A DNA stretch of 64,000 bases from an uncultured Eubacteriales bacterium (GCA_949747515.1 CATKFO010000067.1:1-64000), one strand, 5' to 3'. Positions 9,198 through 18,264 are shown, counted from the first letter of the stretch. Notes: generated from the sequence alone by a model not told the origin. Translations and numbers: made by a program.

Positions 9198-9653
9198 TCA
9201 CTCCAATACGCTAATAAAATTTTGATATTCTCGCTCCGCGATTTTTTCCCATTCTGGATCGCATTTGCTGATTGTGCGTTCGATAAACGGCGTCGGCGTA
9301 ATTTTTGCCGTGCCCCAATTAATGAATTTCATATAGAAATATTCTGAATTGTCCGATAATTTCCAACCGACGTCTACATACGGCGATTCATTTTTTGTTT
9401 TAACGTTTGAAACGGGCACGTTATCCGCTGCATGTCCATGTTTCGGACGGCTCGATCCGCCGCCTTTAAGTTTTCGCCCGGATTTGCTGTTGTCTTTTGA
9501 GCGTGGAATTTCTCTTTGCATGGCCGGCTTAGCCACCCGCCCGCATTGTTTCACGATCTTTTTGTCAACCTCTAACCGTTCCACGTCGTTTGCCAACTTG
9601 TCAAACGCCTGCGCAATTTTTTTTAACCCGCCAAATTCAAGCGATATTTCCAT
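9198..9653 (-). CDS. HK97 gp10-like tail/head-tail joining protein
   Basis: A 151-residue basic protein with the usual HK97-gp10 layout: N-terminal helix (FGGLKKIAQAFDKLA), a basic middle, and a C-terminal part with FYMKFINWGTAKITPTPFI. The motif of a tyrosine/phenylalanine followed by EFGT-like residues before a proline pair is typical of the family. It acts at the neck during joining of head and tail. It lies between the head-closure and tail-completion genes. Confidence 0.75.
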   Translation of the reverse strand: MEISLEFGGLKKIAQAFDKLANDVERLEVDKKIVKQCGRVAKPAMQREIPRSKDNSKSGRKLKGGGSSRPKHGHAADNVPVSNVKTKNESPYVDVGWKLSDNSEYFYMKFINWGTAKITPTPFIERTISKCDPEWEKIAEREYQNFISVLE

Positions 9654-9665
9654 CCGTTCTCCCTC

Positions 9666-9986
9666 TCATGAAATGCAGTTTGCTTTCAGGAACACATAAT
9701 TTTTATCGTTGTTCCCGAAATCCACGGCGTACAGTTCGTACCGCTCCCCGTCATAATCAATCGCAAATTCTTTCACGCGATGTTTCATCGCCTTGATCTG
9801 CTTGCAGAAACGCACTTTGAAAACAATCGTGTTTTCAAGTTTGATATGAATGGCATCGTACAGTGCCGCGCCGTATAAATCCATCGTATCGCACCAACAT
9901 GAAAAATACGGCGTTTCGATTTCCTCGCGCCTGCCGTTCACCGTTTCCGATGTGATCCGCACAATCTGAATTCTTGCGCTTGCCAT
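9666..9986 (-). CDS. Head closure / head-tail adaptor protein
   Basis: A 106-residue mostly beta protein in the slot of SPP1 gp16-like head-closure proteins, between the connector at 10001-10270 and the gp10-like gene. A run of G after AGGAG gives a strong ribosome site before the ATG. The C-terminal segment (FAIDYDGERYELYAVDFGN) fits the family's last beta strands. It would close the portal channel after DNA packaging. Assignment is by position and general pattern. Confidence 0.65.
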   Translation of the reverse strand: MASARIQIVRITSETVNGRREEIETPYFSCWCDTMDLYGAALYDAIHIKLENTIVFKVRFCKQIKAMKHRVKEFAIDYDGERYELYAVDFGNNDKNYVFLKANCIS

Positions 9987-10000
9987 GTGCCCCCCCTCCT

Positions 10001-10270
10001 TTATCCAAGCATTTCCTTAAGAAGAAGAGAACGCACCGCCTGACGCATGGTTTCCTTATCTGTCTTTTGGTATTTATCGCGATTGTCATACAAATCTTTG
10101 ATGAATATAAGCGTAAGCAACGTTTGACGATTCGTCATTTGCTCTTTGTTAAAGTTTGGAATCAAATCCGCGAGTTCTTCAAATACCGTGTTCCGAAGCA
10201 GTTCGACAATTTCATCATCGTCCTGATAATCGATTCGGCAATACTGTTTAATTTTTTCCAGTTCCATCAT
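10001..10270 (-). CDS. Head-tail connector protein (gp6-like)
   Basis: An 89-residue helical protein, the expected size of the gp6/gp15-type connector. It opens with a helix (MELEKIKQYCRIDYQDDDEI) and contains the conserved aromatic-rich end of helix two (LIFIKDLYDNRDKY). It lies next to the capsid gene and forms the ring beneath the portal. Length, helix pattern and neighbours all agree. Confidence 0.72.
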   Translation of the reverse strand: MMELEKIKQYCRIDYQDDDEIVELLRNTVFEELADLIPNFNKEQMTNRQTLLTLIFIKDLYDNRDKYQKTDKETMRQAVRSLLLKEMLG

Positions 10271-10300
10271 CCGCGTTTCCTTCTATTTCATGAGACGATT

Positions 10301-11533
10301 TTATTCTGCGACGACATTCTCCGTGATAACGCCGCCGACAACCGCCTCCGAATCCACGATTTGCACGTCAAATCTGTCGCGCACCTTAATTCCAGTCATG
10401 TCCTTCGCCCACAGATCGCCCGCCTCAGTGGAAAGTTCAACGGTCATTTTTTCACGGTCGAACAGGGTAATTGCTTCCTTCGGATCGCCGAAATAGACGG
10501 GATGTTTATATCCTGCGACTGTTTCTTTGCCTTCCTCTGTGGTTTTTACCGCTTCGGATTTCAGCGTTTTATTTGACAGCTTGACAACGGGATACTTGCC
10601 AAGGAAAAGCATTTGTGTCGGCTGTGTGGGATTCGGTTGCATGATATATTTGCCGTATTCGTCCTTAAGCTTGTCGAAATAATTGAATCCGTTCTGATTC
10701 ATCAAAACAACGCTTGATGCTTCGATAGCCGGATCAAGTTTCGTGTTGAAAATATCCTTCACGCTGTCAAATCCGGTGATTTCAACCTCTTTTCCGGTTA
10801 TGATGGTTTTCAGCGCGGTCAAAATGGCGGCGTTTCTTGTTGCGCGGGATTTCTTTGCGATCCACTTTTTGAGATACGCAAGGATGTTTTCGGCGGTATC
10901 CGCAAGCAGTTCGCGGGTGACTTTGAGAATTCCGCCCTTCTTCTTGATGGTATATTTGATCTGCTTGAATGTCGGCGTTGCCGCATCGGGAATGCTTTCG
11001 CCTTCGTCAACATCCGACCACGGCACAGATTCCGCATCCACTTCAAGAACGCGGCTTCCGCTCTTTGTGCTTACCGGCTCGACATTGACGTACTGCGAAA
11101 GATCATCGCTTGTGCGCCTTAGTTCGTTGATGTCGGTCTGAATATCCTGCGGAACGGTGAATCCGCCCGCCGAAAATCCGTTATCGTCCGGCGCGGCTTC
11201 CGTCATGGTATCCATAATTTCCGCATCGCGGTCATCCATGCGCTTTTTGGAAAGTCCGCACACAATACGATTGACGAACGCGCGCACAATGTCTTTCTTT
11301 TCCGGCTTTTTACTGCCGCCGACATTCTGTGCCGTGCCGTTTTCAATCTGATCTTCGATGCCGTCACGGTCATCATCTTCGATGTCTGCAAGCAGATCGA
11401 ATTTTTCCGAAAGCACCTTCAATTCCTCTTTTGCGTTCTTTGCTTCCGCAATTTTATTCTGCTCCACAAGATTCTTGATTTCCGCCTTTTTCTCGTTGAT
11501 CTGTGCAAGCAGTTCCTTCATTTTCTTGTTCAT
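10301..11533 (-). CDS. HK97-family major capsid protein
   Basis: About 410 residues. The first 60 form a charged coiled coil (the delta or scaffold domain cleaved by the prohead protease), followed by an acidic, Asp-rich linker. The HK97-fold body contains typical segments such as SGSRVLEVDAESVPW and SVVLMNQNGFNYFDKLKDE. The ATG at 11533 is chosen because GGAGG lies seven bases before it; the ATG at 11539 is too close. It follows the protease gene, the classic protease-capsid pair. Confidence 0.9.
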   Translation of the reverse strand: MNKKMKELLAQINEKKAEIKNLVEQNKIAEAKNAKEELKVLSEKFDLLADIEDDDRDGIEDQIENGTAQNVGGSKKPEKKDIVRAFVNRIVCGLSKKRMDDRDAEIMDTMTEAAPDDNGFSAGGFTVPQDIQTDINELRRTSDDLSQYVNVEPVSTKSGSRVLEVDAESVPWSDVDEGESIPDAATPTFKQIKYTIKKKGGILKVTRELLADTAENILAYLKKWIAKKSRATRNAAILTALKTIITGKEVEITGFDSVKDIFNTKLDPAIEASSVVLMNQNGFNYFDKLKDEYGKYIMQPNPTQPTQMLFLGKYPVVKLSNKTLKSEAVKTTEEGKETVAGYKHPVYFGDPKEAITLFDREKMTVELSTEAGDLWAKDMTGIKVRDRFDVQIVDSEAVVGGVITENVVAE

Positions 11534-11559
11534 GTTCATTCCTCCGTAAAATAATTTTT

Positions 11560-12321
11560 TTAGATTCCGTATAAGTCCAAATCTTCAAGAAGCGTTTCTG
11601 CTTCCGTTTTTGGTTTTGTTTCGTCCGGCAAAACCGGATTTTTCAGACGTTCGGGCAAGTGCGCATATTTGTCAAAATAACAGCTTGCGCACGCCGCAAT
11701 GCTTGCGTTGCTGTTTTCAACCGTGACATTGAAATACTTTTGTAAATCCGCGCCGGTCATCCATGTTTCCGCATTCACAAGACCTTCGATTTCTTCACGC
11801 GGAACATTTTCATTTGCTTTTGTCATGTAAATCCCGATGATGGAATCTTGACATTTATCAAGCTGTTTGATTGTTTCTGCCAAATCATCGGCGTTGCCAT
11901 ACGTCATGCACCACGGTTTATGCACCATGATTTGCGCGCCGTTCATGACGGTGATTTCATCGCAAGCCATAAGGATCACCGATGCAATGGATGCCGCAAG
12001 CGCATCCACAACGCCGCGTTTGTGTCCGTTGTGGCGTTTCAGTATGTTGTATATCGCAATGCCCGCAAACACATCGCCGCCGCCCGAATTGAAATAAATC
12101 GTGATGTCGGAATCGTTTCCGATTTGTCCCAAGAAATCGGAAATGTCCTGCGGGCATCTGTCCTCCTCATACCATTCGGATTGCCACGTTGCCGAAACAA
12201 TATCCCCGTAAAAGTACAGTTCCGCCTCGCCGTCCTGCGCATTTCGGATTTCCAAGTAACCCGCATTTTCAATGGCTCTTGTGTGCGGATTTCGCCTTGT
12301 GAAATTGAATTTATTCTTCAT
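11560..12321 (-). CDS. ClpP-like prohead maturation protease
   Basis: A 253-residue serine protease of the ClpP/S14 type that trims the capsid delta domain during head maturation. The substrate-binding glycine run (NSGGGDVFAGIAIYN) lies near residues 79-92. The likely catalytic serine is S111 in ALAASIASV and the catalytic histidine is H134 in IMVHKPW. The start at 12321 is set by GGAGG eight bases upstream and overlaps the portal gene by 11 bases. Portal, protease, capsid is the standard order. Confidence 0.9.
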   Translation of the reverse strand: MKNKFNFTRRNPHTRAIENAGYLEIRNAQDGEAELYFYGDIVSATWQSEWYEEDRCPQDISDFLGQIGNDSDITIYFNSGGGDVFAGIAIYNILKRHNGHKRGVVDALAASIASVILMACDEITVMNGAQIMVHKPWCMTYGNADDLAETIKQLDKCQDSIIGIYMTKANENVPREEIEGLVNAETWMTGADLQKYFNVTVENSNASIAACASCYFDKYAHLPERLKNPVLPDETKPKTEAETLLEDLDLYGI

Positions 12322-13699
12322 TTTCGTCACCTCCTTCCGCTCCGCCGTCTATGTCCTCCGCTTCGGTGTCGCTTTCCGGCGGTTGTTCTTCCGCCTGCTG
12401 TCCGGTGTCGGTTGACTTTTCCGCCGCGCCCGCATACTGCTTTCCGACCTCTGTAATCGGGATATAATTGCCGTTGACAATCAATGTGTCCCCGCCTTCG
12501 GCATCGGTCATATCAAGTTTGCGCCGCGCTTCGTTCGGTTTATATATTCCGTTGTTTATGGCAACGCCGAATATATCCATTTGTGTTTTGCTGTCTGTTC
12601 GCAAAAGCACTTTTTCATTGAATTTAAAATATTTACCCTCTGCGATTTCTTGTTCCGTCAATAGCTTGTATTGCAATTCTTCTTCGTACTGTTTCAGTAC
12701 AAAAAGCATGGTATCGACATAGAATGCCAATTGTTGCATTTCGCTGTTTGCGTAGGATGATTTTTCGTAATCGTTGATCTGATTCGGCTTGATACCGAAC
12801 GCACCCGCGATCTGCAACGCCGTATATTTGCGGAGTTCAAAAAACTGCGCATCGGACAGTTTGACATCAAGCGGTGTCAGCTTCATGCCAAGCGGAACGG
12901 GAAGGATTTTTCCGGTGTTCCGGCTTCCGCTCCCGAATTCCTCAAAAGCCTGCACCAGTTTTCGCCGCGCTTCTTCATTCAGATCGCCCGTGTATTCAAG
13001 CGTTGCTTTCGCCGTCAATCCTGATTCGTACAGCTTCGACATATATGCTTGACTTTCTATCGCCCCGGACACGGTTTCTTTTAGTATCGCTTGCACCGGC
13101 AACCCCGTGATTCCGTCAAGCGAATGCGATGTCTTGAAATGCAACACTTCGTCCGTGCTGAAAACGTACTGTTTGCCGGAATACCGGTCATTGTAGACAT
13201 ACCAAATGCGCCCCGCTCCTGCAAAATACCCGGCATCGTCAACAATGATTTGCACGCAATCGGACGGCATCACCCACATATCAAGTGCTTTCAGTTCGCC
13301 GCCGTATTTCTTGCGCTTCAGCTTATATCGCACATATACATATGCGTTTCCGAAATGACAGCGATTCATTTCAACCGTGTTCCAAAACACTGTTGGTGTC
13401 ATGAACGGATTCGGGCGACTGCGCAAAAGCCTTGAAATGTCGGTTTCCGGAGGCTCGATGATCCCGTGTTCCGTCTTTTGAAAATATTTGATCGGCATTT
13501 TCGCAATCGTTTCGGACATCATTTTCAGGCACGTGAAATATGTGACCTCCGATGTCGGCGTTTTTCGTTTACGCTTGATTCCAAGCCATTCAAGGAATGA
13601 TTCGTCATCCATGCGGCGCACATCCTGCACGATTGTCTGCAAGTCCTTCGGTTGCCCTTTCCGGGCAGTCCTGTTCCACAATCTGCGGAATATATTCAA
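12311..13699 (-). CDS. HK97-family portal protein
   Basis: A 462-residue portal forming the dodecameric DNA gate. Typical segments are an early VTYFTCLKMMSETIAKMPI helix and a middle QIAGAFGIKPNQINDY motif, strongly characteristic of the family. The C-terminal 40 residues are acidic and probably disordered. The start is TTG at 13699 with GGAGG nine bases upstream. It lies between the large terminase and the protease. Confidence 0.9.
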   Translation of the reverse strand: MNIFRRLWNRTARKGQPKDLQTIVQDVRRMDDESFLEWLGIKRKRKTPTSEVTYFTCLKMMSETIAKMPIKYFQKTEHGIIEPPETDISRLLRSRPNPFMTPTVFWNTVEMNRCHFGNAYVYVRYKLKRKKYGGELKALDMWVMPSDCVQIIVDDAGYFAGAGRIWYVYNDRYSGKQYVFSTDEVLHFKTSHSLDGITGLPVQAILKETVSGAIESQAYMSKLYESGLTAKATLEYTGDLNEEARRKLVQAFEEFGSGSRNTGKILPVPLGMKLTPLDVKLSDAQFFELRKYTALQIAGAFGIKPNQINDYEKSSYANSEMQQLAFYVDTMLFVLKQYEEELQYKLLTEQEIAEGKYFKFNEKVLLRTDSKTQMDIFGVAINNGIYKPNEARRKLDMTDAEGGDTLIVNGNYIPITEVGKQYAGAAEKSTDTGQQAEEQPPESDTEAEDIDGGAEGGDENEE

Positions 13700-13705
13700 G
13701 TCAAA

Positions 13706-15475
13706 TCACCTCCGTTCTGTTTTGTATTTTTCAGCCATTGCCAACCAATCGTTAGCGAATTCATTCGCGCCCACTCTGTATTCGTCCTTCATTGCCATCA
13801 CCCAAGCATCCACAACCGCATCGCAAGCATCAATTCGGTCAACCGAAATATCTTTGTCAATCTTGATTTCTCCAAAGCTGTTTGAAATTGTTTTTGCGTT
13901 TGCCATCGACCATGTCAGCAGTCCGTTTCCGCCGTCAAATTCCACGTTTCCGGCATCTATTTCAAGCCGGAAATCCACGGTTGCATCGTTCAAGTTCTTC
14001 GCGCTCTGCGTAACGGACAACGAATCATAACCCATGCTTTCCAAATCGCCCAAGAACGCCGACGCGTTGTGCGGATCGTAACAAATCATCTGCACCGAAA
14101 GTTCGTATTTCTGAATCAGCTTTTTCAGATGCGAAAGAATGTATTTGTAATCGGTTTTGATGCCGCCCAATGTTTCCGTGACCGTGCAGTATCCGTCATT
14201 GATCCATATGTCATACGGCGCGTTGTCTGTTTTGATATGCTCCTGCACCCGGCTTGACGGAATGAACGAATGCGAATACACGTAATATTTTTTCGTGTCT
14301 CCGTCCATATAAGGGAATACAAGGGCAATGGACGTTAAATCGCCGCCGCTCGACAAGTCCACGCCGACATAACATTTCCGACCTTTGAACGCCTCTAAGC
14401 CGCGTTTGCGCACGCCCAAGCGATGCCACAGCGCAATATCCTTGATATACTGCCGATTTGAAAACTGCACCCACTGATTCAACTGCTTGACAAGAAAATC
14501 GCGTAAATCCTCGCCGCCCATTTCGCGGGCGGTGTTTGCAATCGGGATCATGTTTTGGGTCGCATCGGAATCATACTGCAAGATCGGATTCGCTTTGATC
14601 CAGTTCTGCGGATTCCATAAATCGTCTTTTTCGTCCATCTGCGCAATGTAGATGAATTGCGTGTCGTTCTCCGATACGCCTTTCAGAATATTCATGCAGT
14701 TTTCGTACAGCTTACAGCACGGCGATTTCAAATCGAATCCGGCGGTTGTAATCACCGAAATCAAGGCGGATTTCATTTTCTTGATGCCGCCTTCAAGCAA
14801 TTTATACATCTGATTATTCCGGTGCGCGTGGTATTCATCCACGATACCAAGAAGCGGACGGAATCCGTCAATACTCTTTGTATCGCCGGACAATGCCCGG
14901 ATCACAGAATGCGTATTCAGGCAATCAATCGTACTATTGTGTTCATGGATCGCAAAACATTCGTCAAGTTCTGAATCTGCGCGGATGAATTTGACAATTT
15001 CATTGAAAACGATGACCGCTTGGTCCTTTTTCGTTGCCGTGCAATAGATTTGACCGTATTTGTACGAATCGAAATTGCCGTAATACGCCGCCAAAATGCC
15101 GTTAAGAAACGACTTGCCGTTTTGTCTGCCAAGCTGAACATACGATGTTCGGAAACGGCGGTATCCTTTATCTTTTATCCGCCATCCGTTCAGACTTCCC
15201 AAAATAAAGCGCTGAAACGGATAGCACGTGATTTGCTGTTGTTCTTCGCCCTCTGCGATAGTCAGCGTTTCGGCAAAATCAATGATCCGCTCGGCTTCCT
15301 CCACATCGAAATAATACCGAAAAGATGCTTGCTTTGATTTTTCAAGATCGTTCATGTGGCGTTTGCACGCCATGCGTACGGCTTCGCCCGCAATCAGCTT
15401 GCCGGAAAGAACATCGTGGGCATATTCCGTCGCACGATCTTGCGATCCGTCAATTCTGCCGTCTGCTGTGTTCAT
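13706..15475 (-). CDS. terL: Terminase large subunit
   Basis: A 589-residue packaging motor. An ATPase P-loop-like motif (GRQNGKS) lies at residues 116-122 and a Walker B region (LLGIVDEYH) near 209-215. The C-terminal nuclease domain has the acidic segment YVGVDLSSGGDLTSI and a later acidic motif near the end (IDACDAVVDAW). The ATG at 15475, 14 bases after the small subunit, fits the operon; an in-frame ATG at 15547 would lie inside that gene. It cuts and pumps DNA through the portal. Confidence 0.92.
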   Translation of the reverse strand: MNTADGRIDGSQDRATEYAHDVLSGKLIAGEAVRMACKRHMNDLEKSKQASFRYYFDVEEAERIIDFAETLTIAEGEEQQQITCYPFQRFILGSLNGWRIKDKGYRRFRTSYVQLGRQNGKSFLNGILAAYYGNFDSYKYGQIYCTATKKDQAVIVFNEIVKFIRADSELDECFAIHEHNSTIDCLNTHSVIRALSGDTKSIDGFRPLLGIVDEYHAHRNNQMYKLLEGGIKKMKSALISVITTAGFDLKSPCCKLYENCMNILKGVSENDTQFIYIAQMDEKDDLWNPQNWIKANPILQYDSDATQNMIPIANTAREMGGEDLRDFLVKQLNQWVQFSNRQYIKDIALWHRLGVRKRGLEAFKGRKCYVGVDLSSGGDLTSIALVFPYMDGDTKKYYVYSHSFIPSSRVQEHIKTDNAPYDIWINDGYCTVTETLGGIKTDYKYILSHLKKLIQKYELSVQMICYDPHNASAFLGDLESMGYDSLSVTQSAKNLNDATVDFRLEIDAGNVEFDGGNGLLTWSMANAKTISNSFGEIKIDKDISVDRIDACDAVVDAWVMAMKDEYRVGANEFANDWLAMAEKYKTERR

Positions 15476-15488
15476 AACAACGCCCGGT

Positions 15489-16016
15489 TTATCTTGCGAA
15501 TTTCGCAAATTTGTTTTCTTTCTTTTCTTCCGGCGGCTTCGGCACAACCAATCGGCAACGGGAGGAAACGGTCAACCCGAAATCTGCGGCGGATTGTCTG
15601 CACTGCTTGAAACAACGGTCTTGAATAATCATCAATCGTTCCCGCTCGCTGTTGACAACGGTGCGGGATTCCAGTATTTCATTGCCGAACCCGTCTTTTT
15701 TTCCCGTTGGTAGCTGCAATTCGATCAGTACCGGCATTTTCTTGATTTCCTGCGTAATTTCGATATATTGATCCTGCGATATAATCAGCCGGGCAAGAGC
15801 GTCGACATCAAGATTTGTTACAAGGTCAATGGCAAGCAATTCCGCGACAATCTTTTTAAATTTTGCCTTTTGCTTTGTCGTCAGCCATTTCGGAGGCTTG
15901 ATGTTATCGCTTGCGGCGTGGATTTCGGTTTTCTTCCGCGCTTCGATCTCCGCCTTTGTCAAATGCTTTTTGCCTTTTGCTTGTAAAAGTTCAATCGGCT
16001 GTCGCTGTCCTGCCAT
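15489..16016 (-). CDS. terS: Terminase small subunit, P27 family
   Basis: A 175-residue protein with the P27-type layout: a basic N-terminus (AKGKKHLTKAEIEARKK), a helical core (DALARLIISQDQYIEI), and a C-terminal RCRLVVPKPPEEKKENKFA tail. It recognises the packaging site and recruits the large subunit. Together with the HNH gene just upstream this arrangement is typical of cos-type phages. Confidence 0.85.
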   Translation of the reverse strand: MAGQRQPIELLQAKGKKHLTKAEIEARKKTEIHAASDNIKPPKWLTTKQKAKFKKIVAELLAIDLVTNLDVDALARLIISQDQYIEITQEIKKMPVLIELQLPTGKKDGFGNEILESRTVVNSERERLMIIQDRCFKQCRQSAADFGLTVSSRCRLVVPKPPEEKKENKFAKFAR

Positions 16017-16080
16017 CTCTCCGCCTCCTTTCGCCGATCATCCGCCCGCGGGTGCGGACGGCGTTTATTTTCTCATGTGA

Positions 16081-16200
16081 TTTGCCTCCGTTTTCTGAAT
16101 TTTCCGTGGGGAGTTTTCTCCACAGACGAGGGGGGCGCGACTAATAGCGGAATTCCAAAAACTTTTTGGATACCCCCATACCCGCCAACAAAGCGGCAAC
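16081..16200 (-). other. Non-coding gap between terS and HNH, candidate cos region
   Basis: About 200 bases without a gene separate terS from the HNH gene. They hold a perfect palindrome with eight-base arms (16154-16170, arms TCCAAAAA / TTTTTGGA), an imperfect GTGGGGAG/CTCCAC inverted repeat (16106-16123) and a G-run followed by GCGCG (16130-16139). In related cos phages with HNH-terS-terL order the cohesive end lies here. This is inference; the actual nick sites cannot be read. Confidence 0.4.
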
Positions 16201-16218
16201 GCGCCCCGTCCGGCGTGA

Positions 16219-16692
16219 TTAAAGCAGAGAAATTCCGTTCATCACCGCCGCGATTCCGCCCGCCTTTTCAAAGTGCCGTGCGATCAAAGACAACAGCATC
16301 TTTTGTGTGCGCCGCTTTGATTCTTCGCTTTCTTTATACAGCGCGGATATAATGCCGTGGCTTGTGCTTGACAGCGGCAACAGATTTGTCGGATCGCATC
16401 TGCGCGACCAGTCGTCCTCCAGTTCCACGATGTGATGCACCATATCAGCCGCGATGATTTCCTTGCGCATATAATAGGAATAAATGTCGATGTAGTCATA
16501 CACCTTCAGCATCAAATTCCGTGTGCTTCGCCACTCATATGAAACATAGAATGCCGCCGCTGTTTTGTTGCGCCTGCTTCGGTTATAGTCCGCATGGCGT
16601 GAAATATATGTTTTCTCACATTCGGCGCACAGCTTCATATTTTGCAGTATCAGCTTCCCGCACACACACTTTTTTAAAAGCACGTTTGTCAC
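16219..16692 (-). CDS. HNH endonuclease of the packaging module
   Basis: A 157-residue protein. Residues 9-24 carry a zinc-ribbon pair (CVCGK, then CAEC). The HNH core reads MVHHIVELEDDWSRRCDPTN, then LLPLSSTSHG, giving the His-His, Asn and final His of the betabeta-alpha-metal fold. In cos phages this nuclease works with the terminase in genome cleavage. It is the first gene after the likely late promoter. Confidence 0.88.
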   Translation of the reverse strand: MTNVLLKKCVCGKLILQNMKLCAECEKTYISRHADYNRSRRNKTAAAFYVSYEWRSTRNLMLKVYDYIDIYSYYMRKEIIAADMVHHIVELEDDWSRRCDPTNLLPLSSTSHGIISALYKESEESKRRTQKMLLSLIARHFEKAGGIAAVMNGISLL

Positions 16693-16781
16693 CCTCTCTG
16701 TGATTCCTGTTTGACAAAAGCGTCACACGCCGTTCGGAATGTGCCGCCCATTGCAGGAGGCATGAATAACGGCATACATAA

Positions 16782-16806
16782 AGCGCACGACAATTTGCCG
16801 TGCGCT
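16782..16806 (-). promoter_or_regulatory. Hairpin in the leader of the late operon
   Basis: A perfect eight-base-pair inverted repeat (AGCGCACG/CGTGCGCT) with a nine-base loop lies between the activator gene and the HNH gene, about 25 bases downstream of the -10 element. No strong T-run follows on the minus strand, so it may be an RNA leader structure or a weak terminator rather than a firm stop. Confidence 0.5.
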
Positions 16807-16829
16807 CATATACAATTATTCATGATACA

Positions 16830-16858
16830 ATTATACCACGCCGAAAACCCTATGAAAA
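16830..16858 (-). promoter_or_regulatory. Candidate late promoter
   Basis: Reading leftward, TTTTCA (16858-16853), a 17-base spacer and a perfect TATAAT (16835-16830) lie between the ArpU/RinA-like gene and the HNH-terminase operon. The weak -35 with a perfect -10 fits a promoter helped by an activator. That the upstream gene product is this activator is inferred from position. Confidence 0.6.
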
Positions 16859-16912
16859 CACCACAATTTCCCCATGTTTTCCCCAAGTACAATCTATAAA
16901 ATGCCGTGTTTT

Positions 16913-17365
16913 TCACCACTTGTCGATGCCGTCCACGCCGAACAACTTCACGGACAGAATCGCGGTCATTTCCTTGCACCAACGGGCGGGGGAGTTCTTG
17001 CCGCAATCCAAAGCATCGCATATCTGCTCATATGTTTTACCATGTAAAAAGTGCATTTCAAAAGCATCGAATTTGTACGATTCTCCGCTTTTTATTTTTT
17101 CGATCCGCAATTCGTCTATTGCTCGATCAATATTTTCGATCATCAACGCCGTTTTCGTTTTACTTTTCCGCACGCTAAAAAGGCAAACGCCGTCATCGTC
17201 CGAAACAGCGCGTTCAACGTGCTTTTTCATTTCCATGTATTTGTCCATAAGAATCCATGTGTTATGAAGTACTTTTTTCGATTCTTCTTTTTTTATTTCC
17301 CAGAAGAATGTTTTTACAGCCTTTTCAGCCGCCGCGTCCGCCAATTCTTCAATTTTGTGATTCAT
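16913..17365 (-). CDS. ArpU/RinA-like late transcription activator
   Basis: A 150-residue protein with a helical N-terminal half and a C-terminal helix-turn-helix resembling sigma-70 region 4 (KTYEQICDALDCGKNSPARW, about 118-137). Small proteins of this type sit at the end of the early region in Gram-positive phages and switch on the packaging and structural genes. The gene lies directly upstream of the candidate late promoter and terminase operon. DNA target and mechanism are not visible in the sequence. Confidence 0.75.
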   Translation of the reverse strand: MNHKIEELADAAAEKAVKTFFWEIKKEESKKVLHNTWILMDKYMEMKKHVERAVSDDDGVCLFSVRKSKTKTALMIENIDRAIDELRIEKIKSGESYKFDAFEMHFLHGKTYEQICDALDCGKNSPARWCKEMTAILSVKLFGVDGIDKW

Positions 17366-17414
17366 ACGTTTGCCCTCTCATTATTTTTGTTGATTTTCTC
17401 TATTTTGGGGATTA

Positions 17415-17885
17415 TCAGCGACGCCCGTATACGCTGTGCCGCCATTTTCGCAATTTTCGCTTTTCCGGCGGCGTGAAATTTTTGATTTTGTTGTTTATTC
17501 GCTTTTTTGACTTAAAAAAATCGCTTGTTTTTTTTCGATCATCCGCCGCATAGATTTTCTTCTGCATTTCCTCGATCATTTTTGCGAAATCCTGCATTGA
17601 TTCCGAAAACCGCTCCGCAAACACTGAAAAATCCTCTTTCAGCCGCTCCCACAATTCGTAAAATGACGGAATGACTGTTTTTTCAAGTATGTCGCAAATT
17701 TCAATACATGAATTCAATATACAATTCTGCTGTTCTTCGGATATGAAACGCCACCATTCGCAATTCCGTTCTGCCGCTCGTCTTAACGTTTCCCGGCGTT
17801 CGTGTTCTCTTATTTTCTGTTCAATAACCTGTTTTATCTCCGGTCTCATAAATGCAAGCAGTTTATTAAATTCTAGCTCGTTCAT
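17415..17885 (-). CDS. Phage protein of unknown function, helical
   Basis: A 156-residue protein with high charge and long helices; the C-terminus is strongly basic and suggests nucleic-acid contact. I do not recognise the family. The ATG at 17885 starts five bases after the VRR-NUC stop; an earlier in-frame codon would overlap it. The gene lies between the VRR-NUC nuclease and the late activator and is part of the leftward early operon. Confidence 0.55.
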   Translation of the reverse strand: MNELEFNKLLAFMRPEIKQVIEQKIREHERRETLRRAAERNCEWWRFISEEQQNCILNSCIEICDILEKTVIPSFYELWERLKEDFSVFAERFSESMQDFAKMIEEMQKKIYAADDRKKTSDFFKSKKRINNKIKNFTPPEKRKLRKWRHSVYGRR

Positions 17886-17889
17886 TTGA

Positions 17890-18264
17890 TTACGTTCCCT
17901 TAATATGCATATACTCGCAAATGGTTTTGATAGCCGCGTCTGCTCCAACGCAAACAACGCAAAAATATCCCTGCGCGGTTAAATTATCTATCCATTTGTT
18001 TTGCTTATCGCTTGTTTTTCCCTTGCCGAATTTCATTTCGATATACATCCCATGAAATCCGTTGCGTGAAACGGGAAGACATAAATCTGGCACTCCCGCT
18101 TTTACGCCTTGACGTTTCATCCGAGCCGCTTCCGCTTTTCCGCGTTTTCCGCCGTTAGGAATATGATAAATCAAAGATAATTCCGGATATCGAAACGCCA
18201 TAAATTCGCACCAGTTTATAACGTATTCCTGTTCAGAGCCTTCGTTTCTTCTATACTGCGTCAT
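17890..18264 (-). CDS. VRR-NUC domain nuclease
   Basis: A 124-residue stand-alone VRR-NUC protein of the PD-(D/E)XK superfamily. The motifs are the early glutamate region (EGSEQEYVINW), YHIPNGGKRGKAEAARMK, GVPDLCLPV with the catalytic Asp, and MYIEMKFGKG with the E-x-K pair. Phage members act as structure-specific DNA nucleases in replication or recombination. It overlaps the upstream gene by four bases (ATGA type). Confidence 0.88.
   Translation of the reverse strand: MTQYRRNEGSEQEYVINWCEFMAFRYPELSLIYHIPNGGKRGKAEAARMKRQGVKAGVPDLCLPVSRNGFHGMYIEMKFGKGKTSDKQNKWIDNLTAQGYFCVVCVGADAAIKTICEYMHIKGT

Noticed and set aside
9974-10576. 200-codon plus-strand frame opposite the connector and capsid genes
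   Set aside because: Antisense to well-supported structural genes; composition is Phe/Ile-rich, as expected of a shadow frame.
16711-16735. Plus-strand TTGACA near 16714 as another small RNA promoter
   Set aside because: No -10 element occurs at 16-18 bases and the downstream hairpin lacks a T-run.
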